Origin: Nitrospirota bacterium
GTDB taxonomy: Bacteria; Nitrospirota; Nitrospiria; Nitrospirales; Nitrospiraceae
Direction: 5' to 3'
Assembly (NCBI GenBank): GCA_016222925.1
Contig: JACRQB010000187.1
Coordinates: 1-5,362, forward strand
Length of the DNA stretch: 5,362 nucleotides
Part shown: positions 1 to 4,135 of the stretch, piece after piece
How positions within the stretch are numbered: position 1 is the first letter of the stretch
Layout: every line of letters starts with the position of its first letter
The notes under the pieces: model-generated
The model's input: the letters and a program-made list of their open reading frames with translations, nothing else
What the model was told of the DNA's origin: nothing
Databases searched by the model: none
Translations under genes and position numbers: made by a program

Positions 1-137
1 AGGCGGTAGCCGTGGAGTTTGAGGCGTTTGAGGCCGTCAACTAAGCTCGTCCACGAGAGCCCGGCGCTCACCAGTGCGCCCAGGACCATATCTCCACTGA
101 CCCCGGAGAAACAATCGAAATGCAAATGACGACCCAC
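1..137 (-). CDS. larC: LarC, nickel-pincer cofactor nickel insertase (N-terminal fragment, runs off left edge)
   Basis: Reading the minus strand from a GTG at 137-135 gives 45 codons open to the window edge. Residues 7-17 read FDCFSGVSGDM, followed by VLGALVSAGL. This is the highly conserved N-terminus of the LarC/DUF111 family. LarC is the CTP-dependent cyclometallase that inserts nickel into the pyridinium bis-thiocarboxylate nucleotide, the last step of nickel-pincer nucleotide synthesis, in the cytoplasm. The start is set by an in-frame TGA immediately upstream (140-138) and by a GAGGAG Shine-Dalgarno at 147-142, four bases before the GTG. Family proteins are about 400 residues, so most of the gene lies outside. 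larB lies on the same strand 746 bases upstream, separated by an opposite-strand gene. Identity rests on a short but distinctive motif. Whether the rest is intact, or uses the LarC1/LarC2 frameshift known in Lactobacillus plantarum, cannot be seen. Confidence 0.88.
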   Translation of the reverse strand, partial: MGRHLHFDCFSGVSGDMVLGALVSAGLSWTSLVDGLKRLKLHGYR

Positions 138-173
138 TCAGCTCCTCACATGCTATGCGCAAAATGACCGGAC

Positions 174-202
174 ATCTTACCGAAGGCGTCGACGAACGGC
201 AA
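174..202 (-). promoter_or_regulatory. Candidate larC promoter
   Basis: On the minus strand TTGCCG (202-197) is followed after 17 bases by TAAGAT (179-174). This is a moderate sigma70-like pair whose predicted transcript would start about 30 bases before the larC GTG. It is the best pair I found in the gap. Neither hexamer is at consensus, so larC could instead be reached by read-through from gpsA-larB. Confidence 0.35.
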
Positions 203-227
203 TCGCTGGTTCATTCTCGACGCTTCG

Positions 228-256
228 TTGACAGCCCAGGGATGCTATGTTATCCC
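228..256 (+). promoter_or_regulatory. Candidate promoter of the exported-protein gene at 314
   Basis: A consensus -35 box TTGACA lies at 228-233. The matching -10 is poor: TATCCC at 251-256 (17-base spacing) or TTATCC at 250-255 (16). An extended -10, TGCTATGTT at 243-251, is better by sequence but only 12 bases from the -35. The leader would be roughly 50 bases. The perfect -35 makes a promoter plausible, but its exact architecture is unclear. Confidence 0.38.
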
Positions 257-267
257 CCTAGGGATGC
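239..267. repeat. Paired GGGATGC direct repeats with internal ATCCC inverted copy
   Basis: GGGATGC occurs at 239-245 and again at 261-267, 22 bases apart, close to two turns of the helix. ATCCC at 252-256 is the inverse of the GGGAT core of both copies, and CCCTAGGG (256-263) is a perfect 8-base palindrome. The cluster overlaps the possible -10 region of the plus-strand promoter, a position suited to an operator. No regulator is identified. Confidence 0.4.
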
Positions 268-313
268 GTTAAGGTTGCATCGTAGCGGACGAGCCGCGCT
301 CGTTCAGGAAAAC

Positions 314-859
314 ATGGGGTCAGGGTTTTCGTTGAAGACGTCACGTAATCTCCATCGTACGAGGCTTCTGTTCGGGTTGCTCACCCTGTGTGCTTCTCTG
401 ATGGCCGTATTCCCAGTCGAGAGCCTCTCGAAAGTGAAGCCTCCCCGCGTTCCCAGGCCCGAGCCTCAGCTCAAAATTGTCGGCCTTAACATTGCCCCGA
501 CCCCATATGCTCTGGGCAACGGGCCTCTTCAGTTTTCCGTTACGATCCAGCTTCCGAAAGAAGTGGATGGATCCACGATTTTGGAGGTGACCTCGCTCAT
601 TAGTTCTCCGTCGAAGAGCTCGCTTCGGTTTCTCACTTATCGACAGCCCATTCAAGTCCCTCCGGCTGTGGATGGGGAGACAGGACGATCGAAGGTGTCC
701 GTTGAACTTGCGTGGGATGGTCAGGATCACCGAAAGCAACTCGCCGGGGTGGGTATGTATTCGTATGAAGTGCGGACAAAGTTGTTGGCCAATGGAGAAA
801 AGGGGTTACGCACCGTGATGGTTGCCTGGCCGAAGCGAGGCCTACTGGAAGTGAAATAG
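314..859 (+). CDS. Exported protein of unknown function with a FlgD-Ig-like beta domain
   Basis: This is a 181-residue protein I cannot assign to a named family. Residues 1-35 form a signal peptide: basic RNLHRTR (11-17), then a hydrophobic core LLFGLLTLCASLMAVF (18-33). The LTLC stretch is a poor lipobox, so periplasmic export is more likely than lipidation. A proline-rich linker (43-51) precedes an all-beta region. The segment AWDGQDHRKQLAGVGMYSYE (133-152) matches the WDG...G-Y-Y pattern of FlgD-type Ig-like or bacterial Ig folds, which suggests a beta-sandwich. I chose ATG 314 because AGGA lies at 306-309, four bases upstream, and a signal peptide follows directly. The frame is open back to 155, but that extension has no export signal or protein-like character. 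The gene sits between larB and larC on the opposite strand and ends 23 bases from the end of larB. A link to nickel-pincer chemistry is only positional. Confidence 0.75.
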   Translation: MGSGFSLKTSRNLHRTRLLFGLLTLCASLMAVFPVESLSKVKPPRVPRPEPQLKIVGLNIAPTPYALGNGPLQFSVTIQLPKEVDGSTILEVTSLISSPSKSSLRFLTYRQPIQVPPAVDGETGRSKVSVELAWDGQDHRKQLAGVGMYSYEVRTKLLANGEKGLRTVMVAWPKRGLLEVK

Positions 860-882
860 AGGCTCATTCGTTTTTCCCGCGC

Positions 883-1593
883 CTAGTTCTCTACTTTGTC
901 GATATTCATCACGCCTACACCCGCCGCGCAGGAATTGAGCATCGTCAGCAGCGCAGCGACTCCCCCGAAGCTCGCCCCATAGCCTCGGCTGGTTGGCACG
1001 GCAATGACCGGGCAGTGGACCAACCCTCCCACCACACTCGGCAGGACACCGTCCATGCCGGCCGCGACGATCACGACCTTCGCATCGAACAGCCGATCTC
1101 TCTTTCCGAGCAGTCGATGGATACCCGCAACCCCGACATCATACAGTCGCTCGACGTGGCTTCCCATCACTTCTGCCGTCACACGAGCTTCTTCCGCTAC
1201 GGGCACGTCCGCCGTTCCCGCGGTTACCACGAGTATATGGCCATGTTGTTTCTGCCTGGAAGCGCGAATCGCCACCAGGCGTGCATCGGGATAGTACCGT
1301 GCCCGCCGATCTAGGCGGCGAATGGCTCGCCCAACCGATGGGTTGGCACGAGTGGCAAGAAACGGACCTTGTTTCTTGATGAGCGCCCGAGCGATGGCGA
1401 TGATCTGCGCTGTGGTTTTCCCTTCACACAAGACGACCTCGGGGAACCCTTGTCGTAAGGACCGATGATGATCGAGTGAGGCAAAGCCCAGATCCTCAAA
1501 AGGCAGTGACCGCAGGCGCTGAAGTGCCTGTTCCACCGTGGCATCGCCTTGACGGACTTGCTGCAACAGCCGTTCGAGTCCTTCCGGATTCAT
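883..1593 (-). CDS. larB: LarB, pyridinium-3,5-biscarboxylic acid mononucleotide synthase
   Basis: LarB carboxylates the pyridine ring of nicotinic acid adenine dinucleotide and hydrolyses the phosphoanhydride to give P2CMN, the first step of nickel-pincer nucleotide synthesis (family knowledge). The 236-residue protein has the family landmarks in order: DHHRSLRQGFPEVVLCEGKT (41-60), AGTADVPVAEEA (125-136), the PurE-like AAGMDGVLPSVVGGLV (177-192), PVIAVPTSRGYGASFGG (195-211) and LNSCAAGVGV (219-228). Cys222 in NSCA corresponds to the cysteine that forms the covalent pyridine intermediate in the Lactobacillus plantarum enzyme. The start is ATG 1593, not the GTG at 1599: AAGGGG is correctly spaced for the ATG but overlaps the GTG. 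The ATG overlaps the gpsA stop as ATGA, indicating translational coupling. The C-terminus stops at NIDKVEN, without the NIDNGFGAA-like tail common in the family. Confidence 0.93.
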   Translation of the reverse strand: MNPEGLERLLQQVRQGDATVEQALQRLRSLPFEDLGFASLDHHRSLRQGFPEVVLCEGKTTAQIIAIARALIKKQGPFLATRANPSVGRAIRRLDRRARYYPDARLVAIRASRQKQHGHILVVTAGTADVPVAEEARVTAEVMGSHVERLYDVGVAGIHRLLGKRDRLFDAKVVIVAAGMDGVLPSVVGGLVHCPVIAVPTSRGYGASFGGVAALLTMLNSCAAGVGVMNIDKVEN

Positions 1594-1604
1594 GTCCACC
1601 CCTT
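1590..1604 (-). promoter_or_regulatory. ATGA stop-start overlap and larB ribosome binding site inside gpsA
   Basis: The last codons of gpsA contain AAGGGG, five bases before the larB ATG (1593-1591). The gpsA TGA (1592-1590) shares two bases with that ATG. This is the classic layout for terminating ribosomes to restart on the next gene, and it decides the larB start in favour of ATG 1593. Confidence 0.85.
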
Positions 1605-2612
1605 CTCTGGTTTTGCATCCCGCTCCATCAAATCAGTAACGGCTTTCCTACAAGATTTATCGTCATACAGTACGGAATGGATTTCTTGTATGATCGGCAT
1701 ATCGACCTGATAGCGCTGGGCCAATATTAATGCGGCACGTGCCGTCCGAACGCCTTCAGCGACAGCCTGCATTCCTGCCAAGATCGCCTCCAACTTTTCT
1801 CCCTGGCCGAGGCGAACGCCTACCGAATGGTTTCGGCTGAGTGTGCCCGTACAGGTCAGGACCAGATCGCCGACCCCGGACAGTCCATAAAACGTGCGTG
1901 GATCGGCTCCCATTGCAGCGCCAAGCCTGATGATTTCAGCCAGGCCTCGAGTAATAAGCGCCGCGCGGGCATTGAGTCCGAGCTCCAGACCATCGATCAC
2001 ACCGGCAGCCAGTGCCATGACATTTTTTAGGGCACCGCCGAGTTGAACGCCGATGACGTCTGTATCGGCGTACACACGAAATAGAGGCGTCATCAACGCA
2101 GATTGAAACTGCCGCACGAGCTGTTCATCGGAGCCAGCCAGGCACAGGGCCGTGGGCTTCCCAATGCTGAATTCAGAAGCGAAACTGGGTCCAGACAGTA
2201 CCATGAGGGAGCGGTGCATGGCCTGCGACAGCTCGTCCTCCATGACCTGGGTCATCAATTTGGCCGTGGTTTCTTCTATGCCTTTGGTTGTGCATACGAA
2301 CGGTAGGGGCTCTGAGATGTAGGGTGCCAACTGATGCAACACGGATCGGGTTATGTGCGAAGGAACGGCAAACAGAACCCCATCACAGCCATGTACGGCT
2401 TCAACCAGTGAGGATGTGCTCGTCAAATTTGATGGAAGAGGGACACCTTTCAGGAAGACAGGATTTTCATGAGAGGTGTTGATGGCATTGACGACGTCTT
2501 GCTCATAGGCCCAGAGACGAACCGCGAGACCTTTCTCGGCCAGATGTTTGGCCAAGGCTGTGCCCCAGGCTCCGGCTCCAATAACACCGATCTTGTTGAT
2601 TGTGGTCGACAT
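1590..2612 (-). CDS. gpsA: NAD(P)-dependent glycerol-3-phosphate dehydrogenase
   Basis: This cytoplasmic enzyme reduces dihydroxyacetone phosphate to sn-glycerol 3-phosphate, the backbone for phospholipids. The protein has 340 residues, the normal length. The Rossmann nucleotide-binding loop is GAGAWGTALA (12-21). Further landmarks are CTTKGIE (107-113), SGPSFA (140-145) and LGGALKNVMALAAGVIDGL (191-209) with the catalytic lysine at 196. They are followed by GLSGVGDLVLTCTGTLSRN (243-261) with the substrate-binding Asp249, Arg260 and Asn261. All family residues I can check are present. ATG 2612 gives the expected short N-terminus before the Rossmann loop; GAGG about 11 bases upstream is a weak, distant Shine-Dalgarno. 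The TGA stop overlaps the larB start (ATGA), so gpsA is the first gene of a gpsA-larB transcription unit read from the promoter at 2664-2693. Confidence 0.97.
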   Translation of the reverse strand: MSTTINKIGVIGAGAWGTALAKHLAEKGLAVRLWAYEQDVVNAINTSHENPVFLKGVPLPSNLTSTSSLVEAVHGCDGVLFAVPSHITRSVLHQLAPYISEPLPFVCTTKGIEETTAKLMTQVMEDELSQAMHRSLMVLSGPSFASEFSIGKPTALCLAGSDEQLVRQFQSALMTPLFRVYADTDVIGVQLGGALKNVMALAAGVIDGLELGLNARAALITRGLAEIIRLGAAMGADPRTFYGLSGVGDLVLTCTGTLSRNHSVGVRLGQGEKLEAILAGMQAVAEGVRTARAALILAQRYQVDMPIIQEIHSVLYDDKSCRKAVTDLMERDAKPEKGWT

Positions 2613-2663
2613 AAGCGATTCAGCCTCATGGCAAAATCATCATCCACTCATTCAGGACGGCGA

Positions 2664-2693
2664 ATTATAGGAAGGCCCTCAAGAGCCTGTCAA
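2664..2693 (-). promoter_or_regulatory. Consensus sigma70 promoter of gpsA-larB
   Basis: On the minus strand TTGACA (2693-2688) and TATAAT (2669-2664) both match the housekeeping consensus exactly, separated by 18 bases. Transcription should start near 2657, giving a leader of about 45 bases before the gpsA ATG. Both hexamers being perfect suggests strong, mostly constitutive expression, slightly tempered by the 18-base rather than 17-base spacing. Confidence 0.85.
2673..2688. repeat. Imperfect palindrome in the gpsA promoter spacer
   Basis: AGGCCCTCAAGAGCCT is a 16-base imperfect inverted repeat: seven-base arms with one mismatch around a two-base centre. It fills the space between the -35 and -10 boxes and touches the last base of the -35. 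A repressor bound here would block RNA polymerase, so it is a candidate operator. The arms are short enough that chance cannot be excluded. Confidence 0.4.
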
Positions 2694-2770
2694 CGAATGG
2701 AACAGACTCTTTCGGCGTATCACGCATGACCTAGACTCTAACGAAAATGCGACTGTGGGTGGCATGTAGT

Positions 2771-2800
2771 TTGCTCAGCCTTCTTGTGAATGTCTAAAAA
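2771..2800 (+). promoter_or_regulatory. Weak candidate promoter of the outer-membrane gene
   Basis: TTGCTC (2771-2776) and TAAAAA (2795-2800) are separated by 18 bases and are the best plus-strand pair I find in the 250-base divergent gap 2613-2862. Each hexamer matches four of six consensus positions. The resulting leader would be about 55 bases. The true promoter may use another sigma factor. Confidence 0.22.
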
Positions 2801-2862
2801 AGGACTTTGCGATCGTCCATTACCCGACAGAGTTGGAGGATGGGCAATCTGGAGTGGTTCTC

Positions 2863-3633
2863 ATGAAACAGCAATGTCCTGCGTGGGTTTACAAATGGAT
2901 TTTCACTGCGACGTTGTTGCACGCGTCGCTGATATTGGTTCTGACCGTACCCAATGCCTATTCAGAAATGTACGTTGGAGGTCAAATCGGTACCACATTT
3001 TTCGGCGACAACAACAAGCTGACCAGAGTCGATCTTACCGATCTCGGTGGTCCTCCAGGATCCACGCTCACTCCTCCCGGATCAATGTCAGGTCGTGACT
3101 TGGCTAGCTCCCCAGTACTAGGCGGGAAAATCGGGTATTACTTTCCGCAAGTGCCATGGCTTGGTCTGGAATTAGAAGGCTACTATACAACTCCTCACAT
3201 TGAGCAACAATCGACAAGACTCAGCCTTATTCCTGGATCGATCTTGAACGGCGTCGGTCAGATATCTGGCGGAGATACAATAAGTGGTTTTTCGGGAGAT
3301 CATTTTCGAGTTATTACGGTTGCTCCTTTTAATCTCATGTTGCGTTATCACAAGACAAAGTTTCAACCCTATGTCGGGATTGGTCCTGGAATATTTATGG
3401 CCCGTGTCAGGACCACGATAATTGGCTTGGAAGGGACGCAGAGTTCAACCAGGGTAGGTCTGAACGTCAAGCTCGGTGGCGAATACTTTTTTACACGACA
3501 CATCTCGGGATTCGGAGAAGTAAAATATAACTACACGACTTTCAATTTTGACGCCAACGACGCAGGAGCCTTTGGATTTACAGCCATCTATAATCCGGTC
3601 ATCTTTTCCTTCGGAGTCAATTACCACTTCTAG
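2863..3633 (+). CDS. Outer-membrane beta-barrel protein (porin-like, about 8 strands)
   Basis: This 256-residue protein starts with a signal peptide: KWIFTATLLHASLILVLTVP (11-30), then NAYS, with cleavage likely between Ser34 and Glu35. The mature part opens EMYVGGQIGTTFF and continues with alternating aromatic/hydrophobic strands and polar loops, including LGGKIGYYF (86-94), LGLELEGYYT (100-109), FQPYVGIGPGIFMARV (167-182), FTRHISGFGEVKYNY (210-224) and PVIFSFGVNYHF (245-256). The terminal phenylalanine after alternating residues is the C-terminal signature recognised by the Bam machinery. Pattern and size fit the small OmpA-like/OMP beta-barrel superfamily; the ligand or role is unknown. 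ATG 2863 was chosen over an in-frame TTG at 2833 because GGAG (2851-2854) lies eight bases upstream and the signal peptide follows at once. The coding sequence is clearly AT-richer than its neighbours (about 37-48 percent GC in four hand-counted 60-base blocks), which suggests a different origin or selection. Confidence 0.85.
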   Translation: MKQQCPAWVYKWIFTATLLHASLILVLTVPNAYSEMYVGGQIGTTFFGDNNKLTRVDLTDLGGPPGSTLTPPGSMSGRDLASSPVLGGKIGYYFPQVPWLGLELEGYYTTPHIEQQSTRLSLIPGSILNGVGQISGGDTISGFSGDHFRVITVAPFNLMLRYHKTKFQPYVGIGPGIFMARVRTTIIGLEGTQSSTRVGLNVKLGGEYFFTRHISGFGEVKYNYTTFNFDANDAGAFGFTAIYNPVIFSFGVNYHF

Positions 3634-3705
3634 CGTGTCAGCTCTCCCTCTGGCATCTTTAGGACATTTCCATGTATGTAGGTGGCGTACAGGGAATATT
3701 CAAGG

Positions 3706-4065
3706 ATGCAAGTCTGTCCTGCCTGCAGCCGGTCACAACCGGAGATCAACCGCTTCTGTATCCAATGTGGTCGGCAGCTCGCCGATCGATCGGATAGTCG
3801 GCTGGCTACTCAACCCCCTAGCACTTCGGTGCCAGATCAACTCAATCTCCCGGTACTCTACGGAATGGTCGTCGTGCTGATCCTGGCCGTGCTGTTCCCT
3901 CCATGGGAAACACCACCGACGCAGACTCCGGAATTTCTCGGCATGTATTTCATCCTCTCTCCTCCAACTCCGAACGCTGTCGTGAGCCGCATGCTCCTGA
4001 CGATTGAACTCGTCACGATCGCAATCGCCGGCATGTATGGCGCGTTTCTGTTCAGGAAAAAGTGA
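3706..4065 (+). CDS. Small zinc-ribbon protein with two membrane segments
   Basis: This 119-residue protein opens directly with a zinc ribbon: CPAC (Cys4, Cys7) and FCIQCGRQL (Cys18, Cys21). A polar linker (26-46) leads to a first membrane helix (about 48-64) ending in FPPW (64-67), a motif I have seen after the first helix in other small uncharacterised membrane proteins. A 28-residue proline-rich loop and a second helix (about 96-116, MLLTIELVTIAIAGMYGAFL) follow, then a basic RKK tail. With both ends basic or zinc-bound, the termini are probably cytoplasmic. ATG 3706 is preferred to a GTG at 3682: the ribbon starts immediately and AGGGA lies ten bases upstream. The gene follows the outer-membrane gene by 72 bases on the same strand, with no clear terminator between, so the two may be co-transcribed. 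Function is unknown. Confidence 0.72.
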   Translation: MQVCPACSRSQPEINRFCIQCGRQLADRSDSRLATQPPSTSVPDQLNLPVLYGMVVVLILAVLFPPWETPPTQTPEFLGMYFILSPPTPNAVVSRMLLTIELVTIAIAGMYGAFLFRKK

Positions 4066-4135
4066 TTCGGCAATAGTCATCCGTCATTGATCAGAATACC
4101 TTCGTGTCCGTTCATCGATTGGCCAATGACTTTTC
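4066..4135. other. Convergent intergenic gap containing a 10-base palindrome
   Basis: This gap separates the 3' ends of the zinc-ribbon gene (plus) and the fusion enzyme gene (minus). It contains the perfect palindrome ATTGGCCAAT at 4118-4127. A short T run (4131-4134) follows on the plus strand, but the stem has no loop and cannot fold as an ordinary terminator hairpin. I see no other organised element. Confidence 0.3.

Noticed and set aside
3..44. Plus-strand reading AVAVEFEAFEAVN followed by TAA, resembling the 3' end of an upstream gene.
   Set aside because: The same bases on the minus strand encode the start of larC with its conserved motif, ribosome site and preceding stop, which is far stronger.
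155..313. N-terminal extension of the gene at 314 back to position 155.
   Set aside because: The extension lacks any signal or protein-like pattern and would bury the signal peptide. ATG 314 has its own ribosome binding site.
860..882. Terminator between the exported-protein gene and larB.
   Set aside because: A TTTTT run is present at 871-875, but no stem of useful length precedes it on either strand.
1004..1314. Overlapping plus-strand open frames inside larB.
   Set aside because: They lie opposite a well-conserved enzyme gene and show no family-like sequence or ribosome site.
1594..1599. GTG at 1599 as the larB start.
   Set aside because: The AAGGGG ribosome site overlaps this codon, whereas it is correctly spaced for ATG 1593, which also gives the ATGA overlap.
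2790..3098. 102-codon plus-strand frame overlapping the barrel gene start.
   Set aside because: It is arginine/serine-rich with no recognisable pattern, and it overlaps the barrel signal peptide and first strands in another frame.
4118..4134. ATTGGCCAAT palindrome followed by TTTT as a rho-independent terminator.
   Set aside because: The palindrome has no loop, the stem would be very short, and the T run is only four bases.
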